Positions 1-5,921 of a stretch of DNA of 6,898 bases are shown here, piece after piece. The translations under genes and the position numbers were made by a program. The notes below the pieces were generated by a model. That model did not search any database. It was not told the origin of the DNA and saw nothing but the letters and a program-made list of their open reading frames with translations. Each line of letters begins with the position of its first letter. The first letter of the stretch is position 1. Where the stretch lies: contig JAQGMQ010000086.1 in assembly GCA_028292305.1 (NCBI GenBank), positions 1-6,898 of the forward strand, read 5' to 3'. The DNA comes from Rhodoferax sp. (GTDB lineage: Bacteria; Pseudomonadota; Gammaproteobacteria; Burkholderiales; Burkholderiaceae_C).

Positions 1-179
1 GAACCAATGGGGCAAGCGAAACTGCGCGTAACTTCTGTTCCCTTGAGAAAATGCGGCGCACGTGGTCTTCCGTTGGCAACCAGCAAATTTAGTGTTTGCA
101 ATGGCGCAGAATTTAGACCTGCCGTGCTGCAGCAGCGGTCGCTCGTAAACTGAGGACATTCAGCAAATTCAGGAAAAAA
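1..179. other. Upstream region of the GNAT gene, no gene seen
   Basis: No convincing coding region is seen here. G+C is about 50 %, clearly below the rest of the window. The stretch holds a 10-bp perfect palindrome (TGCTGCAGCA, 125-134), a short direct repeat CAGCAAATT (81-89 and 161-169), and a -35-like hexamer TTGGCA (73-78, 5 of 6 to consensus) without a well-spaced -10. It presumably contains the promoter of the acetyltransferase gene, but I cannot place it. The ribosome binding site AGGA (171-174) lies five bases before the ATG at 180. Confidence 0.4.
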
Positions 180-593
180 ATGACAGGCTCAAGCCCAACC
201 TACGACGTCGAGACTTCGCTTCCCGTCGAAGAGTTTCGGCAGGTATTGATCGCTTCCGGACTGGGCGTACGTCGCCCCGTGGACGATTTGTTGCGTCTTG
301 GCGAAATGGTCAAGAACGCAAATATTGTCGTTACTGCTCGAATTGACGGCACTCTCGTCGGCGTTGCAAGAGCCCTCACGGACTTCAACTTTTGCTGCTA
401 TCTGTCTGACTTGGCAGTCAGTAAAGACGCACAGGGAAACGGCATCGGAGCGCGTTTGATTGAAGAAACGCGCAAGCTTGTAGGGCCGAAGGTAAGCGTC
501 ATACTCAGCTCGGTACCGGAGTCAGTGGGATTCTATGAAAGCATAGACATGTCGCCGCTTCCCGACTGCTTCTGGTACCGGCGCGAACTTTAA
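180..593 (+). CDS. GNAT family N-acetyltransferase
   Basis: This 137-residue protein is a small single-domain GNAT, a family that transfers an acetyl group from acetyl-CoA to an amine; the substrate cannot be told. Motif A is clear: the beta-4 strand YLSDLAVS (residues 74-81) leads into the pyrophosphate-binding loop QGNGIG (85-90) and helix ARLIEETRK. Motif B follows, with beta-5 VSVILSS (105-111) and the typical PESVGFYESIDM segment (113-124), in which the FYE tyrosine is at the usual general-acid position. There is no signal peptide or membrane segment, so it should be cytosolic. The ATG at 180 has a good AGGA five bases upstream. The gene stands alone, convergent with lysR. Its G+C of about 54 % is well below its neighbours, which may reflect horizontal acquisition. 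Family assignment is firm; function beyond acetyl transfer is unknown. Confidence 0.9.
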   Translation: MTGSSPTYDVETSLPVEEFRQVLIASGLGVRRPVDDLLRLGEMVKNANIVVTARIDGTLVGVARALTDFNFCCYLSDLAVSKDAQGNGIGARLIEETRKLVGPKVSVILSSVPESVGFYESIDMSPLPDCFWYRREL

Positions 594-791
594 CTGCTTT
601 TAAATGGCCGATACATGCGTGTGTGAGTGAGGCTTGTTTTCAAGAGACGGACAACCGCTGCCAGCCCACTGCCATCCGTAAGCGGCACATCCTCGCGGCC
701 CCGGCGGGTGACAAACCAGTTCTTGTACCCAGCCGCGCTGCAATGAATGCCTGACGAGTCGGCACTGCGACCGCACAAGGCTGCGACCCTA
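594..791. other. Convergent intergenic gap between GNAT and lysR
   Basis: This gap separates the 3' ends of two convergent genes. I see no RNA gene and no clear T-tract terminator. It holds a weak 4-bp stem with a TTTT loop (633-644) and a direct repeat CTGCGACC (765-772 and 781-788) beside the lysR stop. A - strand reading frame runs open across the gap but lacks its own start and ribosome binding site, so it is not called as a gene. Confidence 0.4.
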
Positions 792-1715
792 TCAACCCGC
801 CAGCGCGTCCTGGCACACCGTGATGAAGGTCTCGCGCAGCCAGCGGTGTGCGGGCTCCGCGTCGAGCCGGGGGTGCCACATCGCCGAGACAACGATCTCC
901 GGCACGATGAACGGCAGCTCGAAAATGGAGAGGCCTTCGACCTGGGCCACCGCGCTGGGCAAGCCGGCGCGCACCAGGCTGCCCGGCACCTGCGCAATGG
1001 CGTCCGAGCCACGCGCGATGCTGATGGCGTCGGGGAAACCGGCGACGACGGCGACGATGGTGCGCCGCAGGCCGAGGTCCGCCAGGGCTTGGTCGATCGG
1101 GCCCTCGGGCACGGCCTTCCGCGAAGCCACCACGTGTTGGCAAGCCGCATAACTTGCCGGCGTCACCGGCCCGGTCAACAACGGATGACCCGTGCGCGCC
1201 ACACCGATGAAGCGGTCGCGGAAGATGGACCGGGTGCGCACCTCGGGCCCGGAATTGCCCAGCACACCGATTTCCAGGTCGACCCGCCCCTCGCGCAGCG
1301 AAACCGCGTCCTTGACCGGCCTCGGCACGAACCGCAGTTGCACACGCGGCGCCGCTTGTAGCACCCTGGCCACCAGGGACGCGGCAAACAGGGCGATGAA
1401 TCCTTCGTTCGCCTGCACGACAAACGTGCGCTCCAGGGTGGCCAGATCGACCTCGCTGGCCTGGGGGCCGAGCAACGTGCGGGCGTCACGGGCGACATCG
1501 CGCACCTGCTGCCGCATGGTGATGGCCCGTGGCGTCGGTACCAGCCCGCCGCCCGCGCGAACCAGCAGCGGGTCGCCCGTCATCGACCGCAGCCGCGCCA
1601 GGGTGCGACTCATGGCGGAAGCGCTCAGGCCGAGGCGGCGCGCCGCGCCCGTCACGCTGCCTTCGGTGAGCAAGGCATCGAGGGCCAGCAGCAGGTTCAG
1701 ATCCAAGTTGGTCAT
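792..1715 (-). CDS. LysR family transcriptional regulator
   Basis: This 307-residue protein has the normal LysR length. The N-terminal winged helix-turn-helix spans about residues 4-64 (LDLNLLLALDALLTEGSVTGAARRLG, then SASAMSRTLARLR, then the wing with DPLLVR and PTPRA), typical of the NodD/NahR-like branch. The rest, from about residue 90, is a periplasmic-binding-protein-like effector domain. It should act in the cytoplasm as a DNA-binding tetramer that senses a small ligand. It is divergent from the SDR-amidohydrolase pair with a 126-bp gap holding dyad sequences, the classic arrangement in which a LysR protein controls its neighbours and often itself. No clear Shine-Dalgarno precedes the ATG, but the DLNLLLALDALL start is family-typical, so the start is likely right. 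The ligand is unknown. Confidence 0.93.
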   Translation of the reverse strand: MTNLDLNLLLALDALLTEGSVTGAARRLGLSASAMSRTLARLRSMTGDPLLVRAGGGLVPTPRAITMRQQVRDVARDARTLLGPQASEVDLATLERTFVVQANEGFIALFAASLVARVLQAAPRVQLRFVPRPVKDAVSLREGRVDLEIGVLGNSGPEVRTRSIFRDRFIGVARTGHPLLTGPVTPASYAACQHVVASRKAVPEGPIDQALADLGLRRTIVAVVAGFPDAISIARGSDAIAQVPGSLVRAGLPSAVAQVEGLSIFELPFIVPEIVVSAMWHPRLDAEPAHRWLRETFITVCQDALAG

Positions 1716-1750
1716 GTCGGCGCACAGGTTGATGGGGGATGGGACATGGC

Positions 1751-1781
1751 GTTGCGTGCAACTGCATTGTGCACACTGTGC
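1751..1781. promoter_or_regulatory. Candidate LysR-type operator (dyads)
   Basis: Within the divergent gap lie GTTGC-GT-GCAAC (1751-1762), the palindrome TGTGCACA (1768-1775), and GCACA-C-TGTGC (1771-1781). A T-N11-A match (T1763 to A1775) sits across them. If transcription of the SDR gene starts near 1820, the first dyad is centred near -63, where LysR regulators usually place their recognition site, and the others extend toward -40. This position is inferred from the -10 hexamer; binding is not shown. Confidence 0.5.
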
Positions 1782-1783
1782 GT

Positions 1784-1813
1784 CTGGCGTTAGCGCGGTG
1801 CGCTGCAGATAAT
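1784..1813 (+). promoter_or_regulatory. Candidate promoter of the SDR-amidohydrolase unit
   Basis: GATAAT (1808-1813) matches the -10 consensus at 5 of 6 bases. The best -35 at 18-bp spacing is CTGGCG (1784-1789), only 3 of 6, which would suit a promoter needing an activator such as the adjacent LysR protein. The putative operator dyads lie immediately upstream. Confidence 0.5.
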
Positions 1814-1838
1814 TCTTTCACACCTTCAACGAAAGAAT
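1812..1838. repeat. Perfect 8-bp inverted repeat before the SDR start
   Basis: ATTCTTTC (1812-1819) and GAAAGAAT (1831-1838) are exact reverse complements separated by 11 bases. The left arm overlaps the end of the -10 hexamer. The right arm contains the only purine-rich ribosome-binding candidate (GAAAGA, 1831-1836) before the ATG at 1842. It could be a DNA operator overlapping the transcription start, or an RNA hairpin covering the ribosome binding site if transcription starts further upstream. Confidence 0.5.
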
Positions 1839-1841
1839 CCC

Positions 1842-2561
1842 ATGAGCAACACCAGATCATCCACCCCCTCCATCCCATCCATCCTTTTGGTCGGCGCATC
1901 GCGCGGCCTCGGTTATGCGATGGCCGAAGAATTCGTGCAGCGGGGATGGAACGTCGTCGGCACGGTCCGCGGCAGCGCCAGGACCGAACTGCACGACTTG
2001 GCCGAGGCACACCCGGGCCAGGTCACCGTCGAATCCGCCGACATCACCGACGCCGACCAACTGGTGGCCCTGCGCGGTCGCCTCGCTCCACGCCGCTTCG
2101 ACATGTTGTTCGTCAACGCCGGCACCGCGAACCAGAACCAGGACGAGACCATCGCCGAGGTTTCGACCGACGAGTTCGTGCACGTCATGGTGACCAATGC
2201 GCTGAGCCCCATGCGCGCCATCGAAACGCTCGGCCCACTCGTCACCGACGAGGGCTTGATCGGCATCATGTCGTCGGGCCAGGGCAGCGTGGCCAACAAC
2301 GAAAAGGGCGGACACGAGGTCTACCGGGGCACGAAGGCCGCGCTGAACATGTACATGCGCAGCTACGCCGCCCGCCATGCCGACGGCCTGCGTTCGCTGC
2401 TGCTGATGGCGCCCGGCTGGATTCGCACGGCATTGGGTGGGGCGGACGCGCCCGCCACGATGGACCAAACCATCCCGGCCATCGTGAGCGTTGTCATCGG
2501 TCAGCAGGGCAAACCCGGTCTGCAATACCTCGACCGCAACGGCAAGGTAGTGCCGTGGTGA
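1842..2561 (+). CDS. SDR family NAD(P)-dependent oxidoreductase, C-factor/sniffer-like
   Basis: This 239-residue classical short-chain dehydrogenase reduces or oxidises a carbonyl/alcohol pair with NAD(P). The Rossmann glycine motif is GASRGLG (residues 18-24), NAG is at 92-94, the structural Asn is N119, the catalytic Ser is in MSSGQGS (143-149), and the YxxxK pair is Y161/K165 in YRGTK. PGW (191-193) follows. Arg after the first Gly-Ala-Ser (R21) favours NADP(H), by family habit. The short length and C-terminal DRNGKVVPW resemble the csgA C-factor / carbonyl-reductase-sniffer group. The amidohydrolase gene starts 73 bases downstream on the same strand, so the two are probably co-transcribed. 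The ATG is preceded by a weak GAAAGA site. The substrate is unknown; the neighbour suggests a small carbonyl compound. Confidence 0.93.
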   Translation: MSNTRSSTPSIPSILLVGASRGLGYAMAEEFVQRGWNVVGTVRGSARTELHDLAEAHPGQVTVESADITDADQLVALRGRLAPRRFDMLFVNAGTANQNQDETIAEVSTDEFVHVMVTNALSPMRAIETLGPLVTDEGLIGIMSSGQGSVANNEKGGHEVYRGTKAALNMYMRSYAARHADGLRSLLLMAPGWIRTALGGADAPATMDQTIPAIVSVVIGQQGKPGLQYLDRNGKVVPW

Positions 2562-2622
2562 GGGCGCCCGAATGGGAGACATCACTCCACACCACGGCAT
2601 TTCAAACCACTTCTCGAAACCT

Positions 2623-2627
2623 GAGGA
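2623..2627 (+). promoter_or_regulatory. Ribosome binding site of the amidohydrolase gene
   Basis: GAGGA lies seven bases before the ATG at 2635. It decides the start: an in-frame ATG at 2572 would add 21 residues (MGDITPHHG...) that do not fit the family and has no comparable site. Confidence 0.8.
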
Positions 2628-2634
2628 ACACACC

Positions 2635-3618
2635 ATGCAACTGATCGGCATTGAAGAACATTTCTTGACGGCCGAGGTGCACGAAGCCTGGAAAGCCGTC
2701 GGCCTGGAGGCCACGGACCCGAGCGTGGCGTTTCACGCCGGGCCGATCGGGGCGCGTCTGCTCGACCTGGCCGAACAGCGGATCGCGTTGATGGATGAGA
2801 CCGGCCTGGACGTCCAGGTGCTGTCGCTCACCACCCCTTCGCTGCACGATCTCGGGGCTGAAAGCGTCGGCATGGCGCAGCGCATCAACGACACGCTGGC
2901 CGAAGCGGTGGCCCGGCATCCCACGCGGTTCCAGGCCTTTGCGACGCTGCCCGTGGCGCGCCCCGACGAGGCGGCCCTCGAGCTTGAACGCTGCGTCAAA
3001 TCGCTCGGCTTCACGGGCACGATGCTGTGCGGGCGCGTGGGCGAGCGCAACCTCGACCATCCCGACTTCTGGCCGATCTTCCAGTCGGCGGAGAACCTCG
3101 GCGTGCCGATCTTGCTGCACCCGCGCACACCCACCATGGCGGTCAGAGAGTCGTACTATTCAGGCTTCAGGCCCGAGGTGGACGCGGCCTTCGCAACCTA
3201 CGGGCTCGGCTGGCATTACGACGCGGGCATCCAGTTCATCCGGCTGCTGCTGGCCGGTACGTTCGACCGCATGCCCCGCCTGCAGCTGATCTTGGGCCAT
3301 TGGGGCGAGCTGGTCCTTTTCTACGCCGAACGCCTGGCCGCCATGGACCGCGTCTCCGGGCTCGACCATCCGATCGCCACGTACCTGCGCAGGAACCTCT
3401 ATGTGACGGCGAGCGGCATGTTCCTGCCGCACTATCTGGCGCGCGCCGCCGCAGTCGTGGGCCATGACCGCCTGCTGTTCTCCACCGACTTTCCGTACCA
3501 GTACCGGCCCGGTGCGGACGCGCGGAAGTTTCTTGAGACCTGCGGTCTTTCGGGGCCCGAGCAGGCGGCGTTCGCGCATGGGAACTGGTTGCGGTTGACG
3601 GGGGAGGTTACGGTGTAA
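2635..3618 (+). CDS. Amidohydrolase_2 family protein, decarboxylase/hydrolase-like
   Basis: Starting at 2635 this is a 327-residue TIM-barrel metalloenzyme of the amidohydrolase_2 family, which includes ACMSD, gamma-resorcylate decarboxylase, 2,3-dihydroxybenzoate decarboxylase and 5-carboxyvanillate decarboxylase. The N-terminal metal motif is IEEHF (residues 6-10, with E7 and H9 at the ligand positions). Further expected residues are H162 in LLHPRTP, H222 in LGHWGE and D285 in FSTDFPY, matching by order and spacing the Glu-x-His, His, His and Asp set of gamma-resorcylate decarboxylase. The active site therefore looks intact and the length is normal. It has no signal peptide. It follows the SDR gene and is probably controlled by the divergent LysR. 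Non-oxidative decarboxylation of an aromatic acid is the best analogy, but C-C or C-N hydrolysis is equally open; the substrate is unknown. Confidence 0.93.
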   Translation: MQLIGIEEHFLTAEVHEAWKAVGLEATDPSVAFHAGPIGARLLDLAEQRIALMDETGLDVQVLSLTTPSLHDLGAESVGMAQRINDTLAEAVARHPTRFQAFATLPVARPDEAALELERCVKSLGFTGTMLCGRVGERNLDHPDFWPIFQSAENLGVPILLHPRTPTMAVRESYYSGFRPEVDAAFATYGLGWHYDAGIQFIRLLLAGTFDRMPRLQLILGHWGELVLFYAERLAAMDRVSGLDHPIATYLRRNLYVTASGMFLPHYLARAAAVVGHDRLLFSTDFPYQYRPGADARKFLETCGLSGPEQAAFAHGNWLRLTGEVTV

Positions 3619-3625
3619 GCCGACT

Positions 3626-3656
3626 GGCGAAAGCCGCCGGGCTTCAGGGCTTTTTG
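3626..3656 (+). terminator. Probable intrinsic terminator after the amidohydrolase gene
   Basis: Just after the stop codon, AAGCC (3631-3635) and GGCTT (3640-3644) can form a tight hairpin with a 4-base loop. An alternative, longer stem pairs GCGAAAGCC (from 3627) with GGCTTTTTGC (to 3657). A run of five T (3651-3655) follows. Position and T-run fit a rho-independent terminator of the two-gene unit. Confidence 0.55.
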
Positions 3657-3664
3657 CATCGATT

Positions 3665-3684
3665 GCGCCCCCGTAGCGGGGCGC
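3665..3684. repeat. GC-rich inverted repeat in convergent gap
   Basis: GCGCCCC (3665-3671) and GGGGCGC (3678-3684) are perfect 7-bp arms with a 6-base spacer. No T-run follows on either strand. It lies a few bases beyond the probable terminator, in the gap between two convergent units, and could block read-through or be an incidental GC-rich palindrome. Confidence 0.4.
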
Positions 3685-3805
3685 TGGCGGTACAGGCGCA
3701 ACGCATCCGTTGGCCGCACGGGACGCGATTTTGCTGCCACGTCCGATCAGTGACAGGACCAACGGGCTGTTCACCGGAAGCCTGCGCGGAGGCAAACGCC
3801 GGCCT

Positions 3806-3844
3806 CGCCCGATTCATTTCAACGGGCGCCTATTCATGAAGGCG
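3806..3844. repeat. Two short inverted repeats at the 3' end of the - strand SDR
   Basis: CGCCCG (3806-3811) pairs with CGGGCG (3823-3828) across 11 bases. Next to it, CGCCT (3827-3831) pairs with AGGCG (3840-3844) across 8 bases, enclosing the SDR stop codon. The two overlap by two bases and could form mutually exclusive hairpins. On the - strand no U-tract follows, so a terminator role for the SDR gene is possible but unproven. Confidence 0.3.
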
Positions 3845-4850
3845 AAGCCATCCCCGTGAGAACGGCACTATCCCGCCATAGCGCATCGGCTCGTCTCTCG
3901 TCGTACGAATCGTCTGAGGACGGAATTTCGCGCAAGCCCTCGAAATACCTACCGCTGGCAGAGCCCAGCGCCGGGTCGACGATGAGGCGTGCCAGGGCCG
4001 CGCCAGACTCTTCGGGTGTATGGATGTTCTTGACCAGGACCACCCGCAGCAGCGGAATCAGTTTCGGCAGGATGGCATGCCACACGAAGCGGGCGAGAGC
4101 TGGATAGTCCCGGGCCAGCCCAGTCCCCGGCATCAGTCCGGGATCGAAGGCGTTGACCGTGATGCCTTCGGCCAGCCGCTTCGCGAGGCCGTAGGTGAAG
4201 TAGACATTGGCGAGCTTCGTGGTCGCGTACCTCCGACCACGGTCCGCTGCCGCGTCGTCGTTTGCGGCTTCCGGACCGAGTTCACCCCTGGCCAGCGCCG
4301 TGGGCGTATTCCAGGCGGGCACGGGAACAGCCGCGCTGGCGGGCACCTTCGCCAACTCCGCGGGATCATGGACACCGCTGGCCACAATGGCGATGCGCCC
4401 CGGCTTTTCCATCAAGGGCAGCAGCAGGTTGACGAGCAGGTAATGCCCCAGATGGCTCACACCGAAGGTGGCCTCGAAGCCGTCGACGGTGAACGTCTTT
4501 GGCCCTTGAACCGCGGCGTTGCAGACGAGGCCATGCAGCGGGGGGAAGTCTGCCGCCTTCAGTTTGCCATCCAGCTTTGCCGCGAAGCTTCGAATTGATG
4601 CAAGTGATGCGAGATCGAGATCCATGGCTTCAACCGTCGCGCCGGGCGCCCCGGACTTGCGCAAGGTCTCGACCGCGGTTTGCGCACGCAACGGATCGCG
4701 GCAGGCAATGACGACGTGCCATGGCGGAGAAGCGGCGAGCAACGCACTCGCGCAGGCATAACCGAGACCGGAATTGCCACCGGTGATGATGACCGTCTGC
4801 CGCGGCGGCAAAGGGTGGTCGTGCGGGATCGGAGTGGTGTTGGTGGTCAT
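3834..4850 (-). CDS. SDR family oxidoreductase, retinol dehydrogenase / protochlorophyllide reductase-like
   Basis: This 338-residue protein is an extended-loop short-chain dehydrogenase. The cofactor motif is TGGNSGLG (residues 23-30), ACRD (49-52) follows beta-2, DLDL (77-80) is at the adenine-contact position, and NAA (111-113) stands for NAG. The catalytic Ser is S158 in IVASGVHD and the YxxxK pair is Y208/K212 in RYATTKLAN; DPG (236-238) follows. The NHLGH signature of this subgroup reads SHLGH, so a Ser (132) replaces the usual tetrad Asn. ACRD with Arg suggests NADP(H). It lacks a signal peptide; the 254-273 stretch is hydrophobic and could touch the membrane. It lies 57 bases after the araC stop on the same strand and carries its own candidate promoter and operator. 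The substrate is unknown; a photosynthetic role is not implied by the family name. Confidence 0.92.
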   Translation of the reverse strand: MTTNTTPIPHDHPLPPRQTVIITGGNSGLGYACASALLAASPPWHVVIACRDPLRAQTAVETLRKSGAPGATVEAMDLDLASLASIRSFAAKLDGKLKAADFPPLHGLVCNAAVQGPKTFTVDGFEATFGVSHLGHYLLVNLLLPLMEKPGRIAIVASGVHDPAELAKVPASAAVPVPAWNTPTALARGELGPEAANDDAAADRGRRYATTKLANVYFTYGLAKRLAEGITVNAFDPGLMPGTGLARDYPALARFVWHAILPKLIPLLRVVLVKNIHTPEESGAALARLIVDPALGSASGRYFEGLREIPSSDDSYDERRADALWRDSAVLTGMASPS

Positions 4851-4856
4851 GCAGAA

Positions 4857-4885
4857 AGCTTAGCGACCACAGCCGGCGCACTCAA
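4857..4885 (-). promoter_or_regulatory. Candidate promoter of the - strand SDR gene
   Basis: Read on the - strand, TTGAGT (4880-4885, 4 of 6 to -35) is followed after exactly 17 bases by TAAGCT (4857-4862, 3 of 6 to -10), which ends six bases before the ATG. Transcription would begin at or next to the start codon, giving a leaderless mRNA, consistent with the absence of a Shine-Dalgarno. The -35 abuts the repeated 16-bp element, as expected for activation from a site touching the polymerase. Confidence 0.45.
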
Positions 4886-4920
4886 ATCCGATCGCGCCAG
4901 AACCTCATCAAATCGCGCCA
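4885..4920. promoter_or_regulatory. Candidate AraC-type operator upstream of the SDR gene
   Basis: AATCCGATCGCGCCAG (4885-4900) recurs with one mismatch upstream of araC. Inside this site ATCGCGCCA occurs twice (4891-4899 and 4912-4920), 21 bp apart in the same orientation, matching the two-turn direct repeats bound by AraC/XylS proteins. The second copy overlaps the last codons of araC. The adjacent AraC protein is the obvious binder, by inference. Confidence 0.6.
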
Positions 4921-5885
4921 CGCGCCGCGCGCCACTGCTTCGGCGTCTGGCCCTCCCAGCCCCGGAACGCACGCGTGAAGGAGTTCAGCTCTTCGAAGCC
5001 GAGCAGGAAGGCAGCGTCGGCGATCTCGATGCGTTCCGCGCCGAGAAGGCGCCGCGCCGCATGATGCCGAACATCGTCGAGCAGCGCCTGGTAGTTCGTG
5101 CCGCGTTCAGCAAGCCGACGCTGGAGCGTGCGCGCGCTGGTCTCCAGCTCGAGCGCGACCTTGTCGGCGCTGGGGCGCTCACCAGACATGCGTTTTGCGA
5201 TGGCACGGCGAACCTCGTCGAGGAAACCGTTGCCACGCGTCTTGGCGACCCGCTCGTCGAGGCTGGGCAGCAGCGTCTGCAGCAGATCGGCGTTGTGCGT
5301 GACGAAGGGTACGTCCAGGAGTCGGTTGTCGAAGACGAGCGCGTCGCGCTTGGCGCGGAATTTCAGCGGGCACCCGAAGAACCGCATCAGCATTGCTTCG
5401 TCGGCGCGAGCCCGCGTGAGTTCGAAACGCTTCGGAGCCAGCGCCTGACCGGATCCCCTCTGGAGCAGCAGGAGCAGCGAACCGAACATGGCGTCGACCA
5501 GGCGCGGCGGCGGCGGCGACGACGCTCTCAACCACGCCGTCGAAACAGCAATCTCCTTCGAAGAGAGTTCCTGATTCAAGTCCTGCGGTCCGCAGAGGCG
5601 CTTGTACCGCGCCAGCTTATCGAGCGCGGTCCGCACGTCGGGCGAGTGCAGCGCCGCGAGCGACGAGAGGTCGTATTCGTGCGCACGCGTCTCTGCCGCC
5701 AACCGAAGCCCGATGTCCGCGGGCGAGGAGGCCCCCATAGCCTCCCAAAAGGCGAAGTACTGTGCGGTATCGGCGTCGCCCGACGCCGGCAAGCGCGCGG
5801 CAGCTGCGGCTTGTTCCACCTTCGCGCCAATGCGCAAGAGGCGCGTGCGAAGAGCAGACGGAAGACGAACGACATCAAGAGTCAT
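4908..5885 (-). CDS. AraC family transcriptional regulator (Arabinose_bd type)
   Basis: With the ATG at 5885 this is a 325-residue regulator. Residues about 15-200 resemble the all-helical Arabinose_bd ligand domain found in OruR- and VirS-like proteins, including the typical FGCPLKFRAKRDALVFDNRLLDVPF stretch (170-194). The C-terminal AraC DNA-binding domain has two helix-turn-helices: SADKVALELETSARTLQRRL (239-258) and IADAAFLLGFEELNSFTRAF (288-307), ending in GQTPKQWR. A GTG at 5930 would add 15 residues, but neither start has a Shine-Dalgarno. The internal ATG puts a shared 16-bp element 34 bases upstream, exactly as in the SDR gene, so I prefer it. It precedes the SDR gene by 57 bases on the same strand and probably activates it and regulates itself. 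The effector is unknown. Confidence 0.92.
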   Translation of the reverse strand: MTLDVVRLPSALRTRLLRIGAKVEQAAAAARLPASGDADTAQYFAFWEAMGASSPADIGLRLAAETRAHEYDLSSLAALHSPDVRTALDKLARYKRLCGPQDLNQELSSKEIAVSTAWLRASSPPPPRLVDAMFGSLLLLLQRGSGQALAPKRFELTRARADEAMLMRFFGCPLKFRAKRDALVFDNRLLDVPFVTHNADLLQTLLPSLDERVAKTRGNGFLDEVRRAIAKRMSGERPSADKVALELETSARTLQRRLAERGTNYQALLDDVRHHAARRLLGAERIEIADAAFLLGFEELNSFTRAFRGWEGQTPKQWRAARGAI

Positions 5886-5891
5886 ACGCCG

Positions 5892-5921
5892 AGTATCCGG
5901 GAAGGCGTCGCCATTCACCAA
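5892..5921 (-). promoter_or_regulatory. Candidate araC promoter
   Basis: On the - strand GATACT (5892-5897, 4 of 6 to -10) ends six bases before the preferred ATG at 5885, the same spacing as in the SDR promoter. The -35 is poor: TTGGTG (5916-5921, 3 of 6) at 18-bp spacing. It overlaps the end of the repeated 16-bp element, so a regulator bound there could activate or block this promoter. Confidence 0.35.

Noticed and set aside
560..791. An integron attC site after the GNAT gene, since GNATs are common gene cassettes
   Set aside because: I could not find paired RYYYAAC and GTTRRRY core sites with the expected imperfect inverted-repeat arms.
590..1150. A - strand frame running through the 594-791 gap (ending in ...GREDVPLTDGSGL...MYRPFKSS), considered as a gene remnant
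   Set aside because: Most of it is a shadow of lysR. The part in the gap has no start codon with a ribosome binding site of its own, and I recognise no family in it.
747..1361. A 204-codon + strand open frame opposite lysR
   Set aside because: It is antisense to a clear LysR gene, has low-complexity Arg/His-rich composition and no domain signature.
2572..2634. An upstream in-frame ATG for the amidohydrolase gene
   Set aside because: The extra 21 residues do not fit the family N-terminus, while ATG 2635 has GAGGA at ideal spacing and begins the family-typical MQLIGIEEHF.
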